Shown here piece by piece: positions 5,675 through 15,800 of a DNA stretch of 38,132 nt. The position numbers and the translations under genes were made by a program. This DNA comes from JAOZMY01 sp964577975 (GTDB lineage: Bacteria > Desulfobacterota > S145-22): positions 1 through 38,132 of the forward strand of contig CAZOBB010000180.1 in NCBI GenBank assembly GCA_964577975.1, in the 5' to 3' direction. The notes below the pieces were generated by a model. The model ran no database searches. It was not told the origin of the DNA and was given only the letters and a program-made list of their open reading frames with translations. The first letter of the stretch is position 1. Each line of letters opens with the position of its first letter.

Positions 5675-8011
5675 ATGAAAATCGCATATAAACTTACATT
5701 ACTGATTATCATCGTCCTCGTTCTGTTTCTCGTGGCGACACTTTCCATCCGGAATGTATATAACGGAATAGAGACAAAACACAGCCAGAACAGGAAGGTT
5801 GAGTTGGCTGCACAAAATCTGCTTCAGGCGGTCATCTATGAAAAAGAATACATCAGAAATCCCAACAAGGCCATCCCTAAAAAGGTCAGCAACTTCATAG
5901 AGGAAGCAAAAAAGTATTTAAAAGATACAAAAAACTCAACCATCAAAGGTTTCCTCCAATCTTTAACGGCTTATGAAAATAAATTTAAAGAAGCGGTCTC
6001 CATTACGGAACGCTCCAATGAAAAACTTCAGCTCATTCGGAGTTGGATCAACAAGGTCGATACCGAAAGCAAAAAAATCATCGAACAAATCACTTATGAA
6101 AAAGGTCTTGCGGCAGTCGAACTAGAGCCGTTTGATGCAAACAAGCTCTCATTTTTGGATGGAACACAGAAAATTGCCATTTATGCCCTTGATTTTCTCG
6201 AAGGCTTAAACGAGAGACTTCTCATAAAAGGAGACATTAAAGGGACCCAAAAACTCTTCCAAGAAACGATAAAGGCCATCCGCCGTGAAGCGAAGAATCT
6301 ATCAGCCCTATCCCATTTTATCAAGAGTAAATCTTATACCGCCTATGCAAATCTCACAACGAATTTTATCAAAGAGCTTCCACCCTTGAGTACGGAGCTG
6401 CTTAACGAATGGGCAAAGCGCCAGCGGGCAAGCAAAGACTTAGAGAAGATTCGCGAAAAGGCGTTATCCATGGCACGGTCAATCGTTACCATCAACGCCA
6501 AAGACATTCAAAAAGCAAAAGAAAGTGCTACTACAAAAAACCTCATCATTATGGGTATTTCCCTCCTTGTGATAGTCTTTATCGCCTTTTGGATCGGAAG
6601 GGGTATCATCCACCCCATCAACGAAATTCTTACGGTCGTTCAATCTATTGCAGCAGGGGATTTCACAAAAGTAATTGACATCCAAAGCAAGGACGAGATA
6701 GGTCAGATGGCGCAAGCCTTGCATAAAATGCTCAACGGTGTCATTGGCCAAGGCCAATCGGTCATCAGAGGAATTCCAGATCCTTTCATCATGGTTGACA
6801 ACGAAAGGAATATCCTCTTCATGAACGAAGCATGTGCCGAATTAACGGGTTTCTCCATCGAGGAGGCTGTGGGCAAGATGAAAGGGGTGGAAATTTTCAA
6901 CTCTCACAAACTCCCAAAATGCGAGATATGCGATACTCTTAAGGAATCACAAGAAACCAATCAACCCGTTGTTGGTAAAAAGGTGAAAATGAAAAACAGG
7001 GAGGGCAAAGAAATTCCTCTTGTGATTAGCTGCTCCCCTCTCCGCGATTTGAAGGGGGAGATGACGGGTGGAATGATAATCTTGCGAGACATTACAGAAG
7101 ACGTGGAACGAGAGGAAACCATCCGTCAAAATCAAGAGTTACTGTTGGAAGTGGCCCAAGAGGTTCAGGAAGTGGCAAACCTCGTAGATGCCGCGTCAGA
7201 ATTACTATCGTCTCAATCCGAAGAAATCGCGGCAGGAGCCGAAGAACAATCGGCCCAGGCCAATCAAGTAGCTACTGCAGTAGAAGAAATGAGTGCCACC
7301 ATTTCCGAGGTGGCCAAAAGTGCTCAAGATGCCGCTGACTATTCCCAGGAAGCACGAGATGTCGCTGAAAAAGGGAGCCACATAGTTGAAGAATCTATCC
7401 AAAAGATTCAACATCTTTCCGTCACAACTCAAGACGTAGCGAAATCCGTTGAAGCATTAGCCGAGAAAAGCCGTGAAATAGACAAAGTCATTGAAGTCAT
7501 CAGCGACATCGCTGACCAAACCAATCTTTTGGCCCTAAACGCCACCATCGAAGCTGCCTCGGCAGGTGAGGCAGGAAAAGGGTTCGCCGTGGTGGCAGGT
7601 GAGGTAAAAGAGTTAGCTAAACAGACGGCAGCTTCCACTGAAAGCGTGGGTGTGGCCATTCAGCAGATCCAAGAGGGAATTAAAAACGCTGTAGATATGA
7701 TCGAAGAAACATTAAAGGAAGTCATGCATACCACCACTTTAGCAAACGAAGCCGGTGAATCACTGAGAGAGATCGTCAATAAAGCCGGAAACACGGCAAA
7801 AATGGTCACTAATATCGCCGCGGCTGCCCAGGAACAATCTGCAGCGGTCGAGGAAATCAGTAAAAACGTAGATGGTATCATGACCGTTAGCCAGGAAACG
7901 GCACAGGGTATTGCTGAATCGGCTAGGGCATCCAGGGAACTTCGTCAACTGTCCAAAAAGCTCCTGGAAACAGTAAAACGGTTCCAACAAAATAATAACG
8001 ACTTAACTTAA
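5675..8011 (+). CDS. Methyl-accepting chemotaxis protein with helical periplasmic sensor, HAMP and PAS
   Basis: A 778-aa receptor. The first membrane helix is at about 7-25. The periplasmic region of about 260 residues is rich in charged helical sequence with no Cache signature, consistent with a helical-bundle sensor. The second helix is at about 289-309, then HAMP to about 362 and PAS about 363-480 (GIPDPFIMVDNERNILFMNEA). The PAS contains a CEIC pair. The signalling domain has the tip DQTNLLALNATIEAASAGEA, and its flanks are nearly the same as in the MCP at 2009, while the sensors differ. No C-terminal CheR-binding pentapeptide is present. The ATG at 5675 follows AAGGAGG at a rather long spacing of 12 nt. 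The preceding gene encodes a secreted Cache protein that could serve this sensor. Confidence 0.93.
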   Translation: MKIAYKLTLLIIIVLVLFLVATLSIRNVYNGIETKHSQNRKVELAAQNLLQAVIYEKEYIRNPNKAIPKKVSNFIEEAKKYLKDTKNSTIKGFLQSLTAYENKFKEAVSITERSNEKLQLIRSWINKVDTESKKIIEQITYEKGLAAVELEPFDANKLSFLDGTQKIAIYALDFLEGLNERLLIKGDIKGTQKLFQETIKAIRREAKNLSALSHFIKSKSYTAYANLTTNFIKELPPLSTELLNEWAKRQRASKDLEKIREKALSMARSIVTINAKDIQKAKESATTKNLIIMGISLLVIVFIAFWIGRGIIHPINEILTVVQSIAAGDFTKVIDIQSKDEIGQMAQALHKMLNGVIGQGQSVIRGIPDPFIMVDNERNILFMNEACAELTGFSIEEAVGKMKGVEIFNSHKLPKCEICDTLKESQETNQPVVGKKVKMKNREGKEIPLVISCSPLRDLKGEMTGGMIILRDITEDVEREETIRQNQELLLEVAQEVQEVANLVDAASELLSSQSEEIAAGAEEQSAQANQVATAVEEMSATISEVAKSAQDAADYSQEARDVAEKGSHIVEESIQKIQHLSVTTQDVAKSVEALAEKSREIDKVIEVISDIADQTNLLALNATIEAASAGEAGKGFAVVAGEVKELAKQTAASTESVGVAIQQIQEGIKNAVDMIEETLKEVMHTTTLANEAGESLREIVNKAGNTAKMVTNIAAAAQEQSAAVEEISKNVDGIMTVSQETAQGIAESARASRELRQLSKKLLETVKRFQQNNNDLT

Positions 8012-8026
8012 AAAAGGAGGGGAAAC

Positions 8027-8491
8027 GTGAACATTGAATTCATCAACCCATTTATCAACGCCACCATGTCTGTTTTGGAAACAATGTGTATGCTCCCTTC
8101 AACGCCGGGAACCCCCTATGTCAAAAAGGACAACAAAGCCATCGGAGACGTCTCCGGAATCCTAGGCTTGGCAGGGGAACAAACAGGATCTTTCGCCGTC
8201 AGCTTCTCCGAGTCGTGTATCCTCCGAGCCGTTTCAAATATGTTAGGGGAAGAAATCACTACATTAAACAAAGACGTGGAAGACGCCGTTGGCGAGATCA
8301 CCAACATGATATCGGGGGGTGCAAGAAGGGAATTGGGAGAAAACGGTTTTCATTTTGAGATGGCTCTTCCAACCGTTGTAATAGGAAAAAACCATTCCAT
8401 TTCCCACATCGGCAGGGGAGAAACCGTTGTCATCCCTTTCAGCACAGACGCCGGTCCCTACGTGGTAGAGGTGAGTTTTTCCAATACCTAA
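8027..8491 (+). CDS. cheX: CheX-family CheY-P phosphatase
   Basis: A 154-aa cytoplasmic protein of the CheC/CheX/FliY phosphatase superfamily, which removes the phosphate from CheY. The active-site helix motif E-x-x-N is seen once, as EITN (Glu90, Asn93), as expected for CheX; CheC normally has two such helices. The N-terminus INPFINATMSVLETM and segment AIGDVSGILGLAGEQTGSFAVSF fit CheX. No CheZ or CheC occurs in the window, so this is the likely signal-termination enzyme. The start is a GTG at 8027 behind AAAAAGGAGGGG, 15 bp after the MCP stop. It precedes cheW by 21 bp. Confidence 0.85.
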   Translation: MNIEFINPFINATMSVLETMCMLPSTPGTPYVKKDNKAIGDVSGILGLAGEQTGSFAVSFSESCILRAVSNMLGEEITTLNKDVEDAVGEITNMISGGARRELGENGFHFEMALPTVVIGKNHSISHIGRGETVVIPFSTDAGPYVVEVSFSNT

Positions 8492-8512
8492 ACTTCTCCG
8501 GGAGATACCAAA

Positions 8513-8995
8513 ATGGAACAATTTGCCACCTTTTATTTGAACGACACTCTTCTGGGGCTTCCCATTCTTGCGGTCAGAGAAATCAATCCCCACATTCAGA
8601 TGACAAATGTCCCCTTAGCTCCCGAGTTCATCCGAGGACTCGTGAACCTAAGAGGACAAGTCGTGACCATCATCGATCTGGGGATAAAACTGGGATTAGG
8701 AAAGCGTGAACTTCACAATCAAACCCGGCTAATCATTATAAAAACAAACTCTGAACTATCGGAACTAGCCATCGAAAAGGGGATAAAGACCTCTGATGAT
8801 CCGGTTGGACTCTTAATCGACGAAATCGGAGACGTAGTCTCCGCAGAGGAAGAAGAAATCGACCCTCCCCCAGCAAATATGGATATCGGAGACCTAAAGT
8901 ACATCAGAGGAGTGGTAAAAACCAACGAAACCCTTCTAACCCTTCTCAACCTCAACCAGCTTTTGATGACAGAAAACATGCCTGAAACAAACTAG
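8513..8995 (+). CDS. cheW: CheW coupling protein
   Basis: A 160-aa CheW: a single SH3-like-fold adaptor that joins receptor tips to CheA in the cytoplasmic array. Family marks are FYLNDTLLGLPILAVREI at the N-terminus, the core FIRGLVNLRGQVVTIIDLGIKLG, and GLLIDEIGDVVSAEEEEIDPPP followed by IRGVVKTNETLLTLLNL. The acidic EEEEI stretch is slightly longer than usual. ATG 8513 follows GGGAG. It lies between cheX and cheB, with 24 bp before the latter, in an unbroken chemosensory operon. Confidence 0.93.
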   Translation: MEQFATFYLNDTLLGLPILAVREINPHIQMTNVPLAPEFIRGLVNLRGQVVTIIDLGIKLGLGKRELHNQTRLIIIKTNSELSELAIEKGIKTSDDPVGLLIDEIGDVVSAEEEEIDPPPANMDIGDLKYIRGVVKTNETLLTLLNLNQLLMTENMPETN

Positions 8996-9019
8996 CGTGT
9001 TGCGGAAAGGAGTATCTGA

Positions 9020-10108
9020 ATGGGGAATAAAAAGGCAAAGATCCTCATCACAGACGACATGGTCACCTATCGGATCATTCTATCGAGTATCCTACGTACG
9101 TTCGATGATGTCGAGATCGTCGGATCAGTCAAAAACGGGCTGGAAGCCTTAAACAAAATTCCGGAATGCCATCCAGATATAATCACCCTTGACGTAGAAA
9201 TGCCGGTAATGGATGGTCTGACTGCCCTTAAAAAGATAAAAGAGCAGTATCCGGAAATCGAAGTCATCATGGTTTCAGGAGCCAATCGAAAAAATGCCGA
9301 TGTAACCCTGAAAGCACTCCAGGCGGGAGCATTCGATTTTATTGTCAAGCCAGATGCCACCTCTGCCGAAGAAGCGCGGAAGGAACTCTCGAGTGCACTC
9401 CGAAAACATATCAGTGCCATCCTTGAGAGAAAAATCGAAAGAAAACAGACAAAACCTCTTGCGTCTATTCGTCCTCAAAAAACGTTTGCCAAGGCAAAAC
9501 CGATCGCCGCTCCCTCCAAAGGAATACCGAAAAAGATAGAGCTGATTGCGATTGGTGTTTCAACAGGAGGGCCAAACGCCCTGGGAAAACTCTTACCTAG
9601 ACTCTCGAAAAATTTACCCCCAATCCTAATCGTCCAGCACATGCCACCCATCTTTACAAAATCTCTTGCCGAAAATCTCAACAAACACACCCCCTTAACA
9701 GTAAAAGAAGCCGAAGAGGGAGAGATTATCGAACGGGGAACTACTTACATCGCCCCAGGAGGACGGCACATGCTCCTTCGAAGAGATGGAGTCAACTACA
9801 AAATAGGATTGAACGACAATCCTCCTGAAAACAGCTGCCGCCCTGCCGTCGATGTTTTGTTCCGCTCCATCGCCAATTACTTTCCTGCAAACCACGTTTT
9901 GTGCATCATCCTTACAGGGATGGGTTCAGATGGTTTCAAGGGAGTTCAAGCCCTGAAAAGGAAAGGAAGCTACTGTATTGCTCAAGATGAAAAAAGTTGT
10001 GTCGTATATGGAATGCCTCGTTTTATCGTGGAAAACGGCTTGGCAGACGAGGTGCTCCCACTTGACGAAATCGCTCCCCGTATTAACAAAATCGTAGGTG
10101 TCGTATGA
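9020..10108 (+). CDS. cheB: Chemotaxis-specific protein-glutamate methylesterase CheB
   Basis: A 362-aa response regulator that demethylates (and may deamidate) MCP glutamates when phosphorylated by CheA. The receiver occupies about 1-125 with TDD and the phospho-acceptor Asp58 in TLDVEMPVMDG. A linker follows, then the esterase domain from about 172 with the catalytic triad apparently Ser181 (GVSTGGPNAL), His207 (IVQHMPP) and Asp304 (TGMGSDG). Length is normal. ATG follows AAAGGAG. The stop overlaps the cheR start as ATGA, implying translational coupling of the two opposing adaptation enzymes. Confidence 0.96.
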   Translation: MGNKKAKILITDDMVTYRIILSSILRTFDDVEIVGSVKNGLEALNKIPECHPDIITLDVEMPVMDGLTALKKIKEQYPEIEVIMVSGANRKNADVTLKALQAGAFDFIVKPDATSAEEARKELSSALRKHISAILERKIERKQTKPLASIRPQKTFAKAKPIAAPSKGIPKKIELIAIGVSTGGPNALGKLLPRLSKNLPPILIVQHMPPIFTKSLAENLNKHTPLTVKEAEEGEIIERGTTYIAPGGRHMLLRRDGVNYKIGLNDNPPENSCRPAVDVLFRSIANYFPANHVLCIILTGMGSDGFKGVQALKRKGSYCIAQDEKSCVVYGMPRFIVENGLADEVLPLDEIAPRINKIVGVV

Positions 10109-10938
10109 GTACCATTGCAGCTTTGACCAATGAGGAATTCAACCTCTTCAGAAAACTGATCGAAGAAAACTCGGGAATCACCCTGGGTGATGCAAAGAGT
10201 TATCTCGTGGAAAGCCGCCTCCGGCCACTTTTGAAGGCAGCAGGCTGCTCCACGTTCCGAGAATTCTATCAGAAGGCCCTGGATCGGAAAACAGGGTGGA
10301 TCGATAAAATCATCGATGCCATGACAACCAACGAGACTCTCTGGTTCAGAGATAGAAACCCTTTCATTATCCTGCGAGACAAACTCCTTCCAGAACTGGC
10401 TGAAACCTCCAAACGGCGAAAGGTGCGCTTTTGGTCTGCAGGGTGTTCCACAGGCCAGGAACCCTACTCGATTGCAATCACCATTTACGAATATTGTGCC
10501 AAACATCCAAACACAAATCCATCCAGATTCGAAATCCTCGGCACGGATATCTCTCCCTCCGCCCTCTTTATAGCCATCGCCGGAAGATACGAGGGCTTAG
10601 GCATTTCTCGTGGCATGGATCAATCCATTCTTCCAAAATATTTCAAGAAAGATGGAAAAGCTTATGTAATAAAAGATGAAATCAAATCACTTGTGCGCTT
10701 CAAACAGTTCAATCTGCAAAATTCTTTTACACTTTTAAGTAAATTCGATGTCATTTTTTGCCGAAATGTGGCCATCTATTTCAGTGACGAATTCAAACGG
10801 GAACTCTTCAAAAAATTCCATCAGGCACTTCACCCCAAGGGTTATCTATTCCTCGGAAGCGCAGAAAATCTACGAGGATTATCGTCTGATTTTGAAGCAC
10901 TGGAGTATAAACACTCATTCTATTACCAAGCAAAATAA
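10105..10938 (+). CDS. cheR: Chemotaxis protein methyltransferase CheR
   Basis: A 277-aa SAM-dependent O-methyltransferase that methylates receptor glutamates. The N-terminal helical domain (EFNLFRKLIEENSGITLGDAKSYL) is followed by a Rossmann domain with the SAM-binding loop VRFWSAGCSTGQEPYSIA, EILGTDISPSAL, and the DVIFCRNVAIYF motif near the active site. Length is normal. Its ATG lies inside the cheB stop (ATGA, 4-bp overlap). None of the three MCPs here shows a C-terminal CheR-tethering pentapeptide, so methylation should occur without tethering. The next gene, an MCP, begins 23 bp later. Confidence 0.96.
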   Translation: MSTIAALTNEEFNLFRKLIEENSGITLGDAKSYLVESRLRPLLKAAGCSTFREFYQKALDRKTGWIDKIIDAMTTNETLWFRDRNPFIILRDKLLPELAETSKRRKVRFWSAGCSTGQEPYSIAITIYEYCAKHPNTNPSRFEILGTDISPSALFIAIAGRYEGLGISRGMDQSILPKYFKKDGKAYVIKDEIKSLVRFKQFNLQNSFTLLSKFDVIFCRNVAIYFSDEFKRELFKKFHQALHPKGYLFLGSAENLRGLSSDFEALEYKHSFYYQAK

Positions 10939-10961
10939 AGACAATAAGGAGGGATATTTTC

Positions 10962-12893
10962 ATGGTGTTCTCTAAATTGCTATCAGGTTCGTCGAGAAAA
11001 GGCAAAGGACTTTCTCTATCTTGGAAAATTGGTTTAATCATAAGCATAAACCTCCTTCTTTTGGTTGCCATCGTGGTGCAAAACCTGATTGTCACAAAAA
11101 GTGCCCAAACAGATGGACTTGTAATCAACATCGCAGGTCGCCAACGAATGTTGACACAAAAAATGACAAAAGCCGTCATGGATGTGGCTCTCTCACGTTA
11201 TGCAAAAGCAGAAGCCCTCAAGAAAGCGGCTCGTTCCCACACCACCTTTCAGGAAGCCAAGACCGCCATCCGGTGGTTTGACGAAAGTCTTAAAGCCCTC
11301 ATTGATGGAGGCCCTTCCCCCACATACGACCCGATTGCCAAAAAAGAAATCAAAACCCCTCCTCTTCCGCCCTGCAGAAACCCCGAAATCAAAAAACAAC
11401 TTTTAAAAGTCAAAACCCTGTGGAAAGCTTTCAAACCCAAGCTGGAAAAGATACTGGTTTCCAAAGAGGTCTCCCAGGACATTATTGACGACTATAACTG
11501 GATTTTTGCCAACAACTTGAAGCTGTTAAGCGCCATGAACAAAGCAGTTTTCATGTTCGCAAAAGATTCCAAGAAAAGGGTTATTCACACCCAGATCTTC
11601 CTGCTTTTTTCCCTTTTGGTCGGGGTTATAATTTTCTTTATCACCCTTCTCCTTGTCAAAAAGATGGTGCTTCTCCCGGTTCTCGAAGTTGTGGAATTCT
11701 CCAAAAGGCTGGAAGAGGGGGATTTAAGCAAGCGGCTCCATATACGTTACCAGGATGAAATAGGCCAAATGGCCAGAGCAATCAATCGGTTTGTAGATAC
11801 CCTCTCCAAGCAGATTACCACCCTTAACAATGCGGCAAAGAATCTGGAGGCCTCTTCCCATACGTTAGAAGACGTCGCCCATACTCTGTCAAGCGGATCA
11901 GATGAAGCGTCCACCCAAATTGACACCGTTGCCGCCGCCGTTGAGGAAATATCCGTCAATATTTCAACGGTGGCAAGCAGCAACGAAGAAGCCAGTAGCA
12001 ACAGTGCCAATATCTCGAAAGGCATGGAAACCCTCAACGAAAATGTTAAGATGATCTCGGAAAACGCCGATAATCTTTCACAGAATGTAAGTTCCATCGC
12101 CCAAGCCATGAAAGAGATGGAATCTTCCCTCAACACGATAGCAGAAAACTCAAACAGCGCGGCTGATATTATACACAAAGCCAAAAAGGCCTCAGAAGAG
12201 ACCACCAACGGCATGAAACTCCTGGAAAATCGCGCGAAAGAGGTAGGAAAAATTGTCAACGTCATCACGGACATCGCAGACCAAACCAATCTCCTTGCCT
12301 TAAACGCAACCATTGAGGCAGCCTCTGCTGGAGAAGCAGGAAAGGGATTTGCCGTTGTAGCTGGAGAGGTAAAGGAATTGGCGAAACAAACCGCCCAAGC
12401 GACTCAAGATATTACAGAAAAGATTGAAGGCATCCAAAAACAAACCCATTCCGCCACACAAGCTATCCAATCCATTGTCGAGATTATCAACGAAATTAAC
12501 GAAACATTTAATTCCATCCTCAATCTTGTCAACAAACAAGTATCCGTTACGAAAGAATCCTCCCGCCAGATTGATGATTCAGCAAACCAAACGACTGAAA
12601 TCGCCAGTGCGATAGAACAAGTTGCGATTCGAACCCAAGAAATGGCATCGAACATTAACGAAATGAACTTGGGGCTTAATGAAATCGCGAAACAGACCTC
12701 CGAACTCTCCGTAGGAGCCAACGAAATATCCTCGAGCGTCCAAGGCGTCCATAAAGTCATCTTAACCGTAAAGGACCAGTCTATGGATGTGACGGCTCAA
12801 TCGAGACAGCTGACGGAAGCTGTTTCAGAGCTAAAAAACATCGTAAAACAATTTAAACTTCCAGAGGAGTCATCCAATGGACAATCAAGATAG
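10962..12893 (+). CDS. Methyl-accepting chemotaxis protein with PilJ/NarX-like sensor
   Basis: A 643-aa receptor with membrane helices at about 21-44 and 211-233. The periplasmic part between them begins GLVINIAGRQRMLTQKMTK, the hallmark of the type IV pilus methyl-accepting (PilJ/NarX-type) N-terminal domain; in NarX the equivalent helix binds nitrate and nitrite. This makes a small anion or similar ligand thinkable, but it is not shown. HAMP follows (about 232-285), then a signalling domain with the tip DQTNLLALNATIEAASAGEA. There is no PAS, unlike the other two MCPs, and flanking sequence is more diverged. ATG follows AAGGAGGGA. The 3' end overlaps the cheA start by 17 bp, so these two products are translated together. 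Confidence 0.92.
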   Translation: MVFSKLLSGSSRKGKGLSLSWKIGLIISINLLLLVAIVVQNLIVTKSAQTDGLVINIAGRQRMLTQKMTKAVMDVALSRYAKAEALKKAARSHTTFQEAKTAIRWFDESLKALIDGGPSPTYDPIAKKEIKTPPLPPCRNPEIKKQLLKVKTLWKAFKPKLEKILVSKEVSQDIIDDYNWIFANNLKLLSAMNKAVFMFAKDSKKRVIHTQIFLLFSLLVGVIIFFITLLLVKKMVLLPVLEVVEFSKRLEEGDLSKRLHIRYQDEIGQMARAINRFVDTLSKQITTLNNAAKNLEASSHTLEDVAHTLSSGSDEASTQIDTVAAAVEEISVNISTVASSNEEASSNSANISKGMETLNENVKMISENADNLSQNVSSIAQAMKEMESSLNTIAENSNSAADIIHKAKKASEETTNGMKLLENRAKEVGKIVNVITDIADQTNLLALNATIEAASAGEAGKGFAVVAGEVKELAKQTAQATQDITEKIEGIQKQTHSATQAIQSIVEIINEINETFNSILNLVNKQVSVTKESSRQIDDSANQTTEIASAIEQVAIRTQEMASNINEMNLGLNEIAKQTSELSVGANEISSSVQGVHKVILTVKDQSMDVTAQSRQLTEAVSELKNIVKQFKLPEESSNGQSR

Positions 12894-15800
12894 AGAGATA
12901 CTTAATGAATTTGTTTCTGAGTCACGGGAGCATCTTGCAGATATCGAAAGCGACCTTTTGGCTATGGAAGAAGCGGGAGACAATGCAGATGACGAGCTCA
13001 TAAACCGTGTGTTTCGCGCCATCCATACCGTCAAAGGGGCAAGTGGATTCTTCGGTCTTCAAAAGATCTCCAAGCTCTCTCATACCATGGAGAATGTCTT
13101 GATGAAAATCCGTGATCGGGAACTCCCTATCACCTCGGAGCGCATCGACATCCTCCTCACTGCCTCAGATTTATTGAAAGGAATGATTGACGATATCGAA
13201 AACAGCGAATCCACCGATATCGAAGAAGCTCTCCAAGCTCTTCAGGCGACATTAGAGGAAGGGAAAGGACAAAAGGAAGCGGCCCCCAGCAAAGAAGACT
13301 CCTCTGAAAAACCGATTGACGAAAAGACTGACATTCCCCCAGAAGTCCGGAAAGCATCAGAAAAAAAAGGCCCCATGAATCTCTACCACTTTTTCATGAA
13401 TGCTTCCTCCATAAAGACCTCCTTCGAAAAAGAAACCAATGGAGATACCCTCAAAGAGGTGTTAGAACAAGTGGGCGTCGTGGTCTATTCAAAACCCGAT
13501 GCGGGAAATATCAAACGGGAAGACACCTCTCTTCCTGAAAAGATTGACATCTATTTTATGACCATTTTAGAACCGGATGTGCTTTCTATCACCTTCGGCA
13601 TCGACGAAAAAGAGATAGAAACCGTCCCATCCGCTCCCTCAGAGAAAGGAAAAGACGAAACAGGGAAAAAGGAAGAAAAAGGAGAAGGGGAAGAAAAAGG
13701 AGAAGGAGAAGAAAAAGGAGAAGGAGAAGAAAAAGGAGAAGGAGAAAAACATATCGAACCACCTGAATCCAAAAAAGAGGAAGAACCTCCTGCAAAAAAG
13801 GTTCAAAAACAACCTTCTAAAGCTCCTACCAAAACAATTCCCAAACATCCTCAACCCCATCAAGAAACCATCCGCGTAAATGTACGTCTCCTTACACGTC
13901 TCATGGATCTTGCCGGTGAGTTAGTATTGGGACGAAACCAACTCATGCAAACCCTAAAAGATCGAGACAGAGATCTCCCTATCCTTCACACCCTTTCCCA
14001 GCGTGTCACGGAACTCCAAGAGCATGTTATGCAAACCCGGATGCAGCCGGTTGGAAACGTCTTCAATAAGTTTCCCCGGATCGTTCGGGATATGAGCAAA
14101 AAGGTTAATAAAAAGATCAGATTGATTATCGAAGGAAACGAAGTTGAGCTTGACCGTTCCATCATCGAGGTTATTAGTGATCCTTTAACCCATCTTATTC
14201 GAAACAGCGTGGATCACGGAATTGAACCGCCAGAAGAACGAGTCAAAGCGGGAAAGGAAGCGGAAGGAACTATTTGGCTTCGCGCCTACCAAGAAGGTGG
14301 CCAGGTCAATATTGAGATCCAAGATGATGGAAAGGGAATCGATCCGGAAAAAATCCGCGCCAAAGCCCTGGAGAAAGGCCTAATCAAGCCCGAAGAAGCA
14401 GAAAACATGAGCAATAAGGAATTGATCAATCTCATTTTCTTGCCAGGTTTCTCTACTGCCGAAAAGATTTCCGACATCTCGGGGCGAGGTGTAGGAATGG
14501 ACGTGGTCAAAACCAATTTCGAAAAATTTGGAGGAGTTGTCGAAATCAACTCCGAAAAAGGAAAAGGAACAACCGTTACAGTCCGCCTCCCTTTGACTTT
14601 GGCCATCATTCCCTCCATTATCACGAAGGTCGAGAAACAGAGGTTTGCGGTTCCTCAAGTCAATTTAGAGGAAATTGTCCGTGTAAAAGGCGAAAGCGAA
14701 AAAATGAAGATTGAACGGGTAAAAGGATATGAGGTTCTTCGGCTCCGGGGACATCTCCTCCCCCTTGTTCGTTTAGCTGATGTTTTAAAAATACCACGCA
14801 CTTTCGTGCATCCCATCACCAAAGAAATAGTTCCTGATCGGCGCGTGAATATCGCTGACAGACGATACGAGAACCGTGTCGGCCGCCCGGGGAAAGAGAA
14901 AAGAGAATTCAAAGATCGGCGCGTTCACCCCCAAACCCTTAATATCCTAGTCCTCAAATTGGGAGGAAGCCGTTATGGATTAATCGTTGACCAGGTTCTC
15001 GACACAGAAGAAATCGTTGTTAAACCCCTTTCCAGTTACCTCAAAACCATCGCTTGCTTCTCAGGAACAACCATCATGGGAGACGGAAGGGTCGCGATGA
15101 TTCTCGATGTTCAAGGCATCGCAAGAACAGCAAACCTCAAGCTCGCCGATATTGAGGAAATCTCCAAAGCGGAGGAAGAAAATCTCGTAAGAAAAGGTAT
15201 GATGGAAAAACAGTATGTTCTCCTTTTCTCTGTAAACGAAAACGAAGCCTTTGCCCTTCCTATGTCCATGGTTGCACGGTTGGAAAAAATTTCCGTTAAG
15301 GACATAGAAACGGTTGGCGAAAAAGAATTTATCCAACTAAGAGGAATCAGTCTGCCTCTGATTCGCTTAGAACGTTATCTCTCTATCAATCCCCCCACTG
15401 AAGAACATGAATCCCTTTTTGTCATCGTCCCGCGGATGACGCGGCACCCCATGGGAATCGTCGCAACGCAAGTCATCGACGTCCTAGAAACGACGATAGA
15501 TCTCGACACAGAAACGATGCACGAAAAGGGCTTTCTAGGAACGGTTATTATCGCGGGAAGAACCATGCCTATGCTCGATTTGTTTGCCCTCCTTGAACTG
15601 GTGGATCCCGAGCAGCGCCAGGTGATTGAATCTGTGACTGGAAATACAAAACCCGCTCGTATCCTCCTCGTGGAAGACACACCCTTCTTCATGAAGCTCA
15701 CACGTCAATACTTGGAATCAGCTGGCTATGAAATATTAGAAGCAACCGATGGCGTTAAGGCCCTCGAAATCTTAAGAAAAGAGCCCATTGACCTTGTTAT

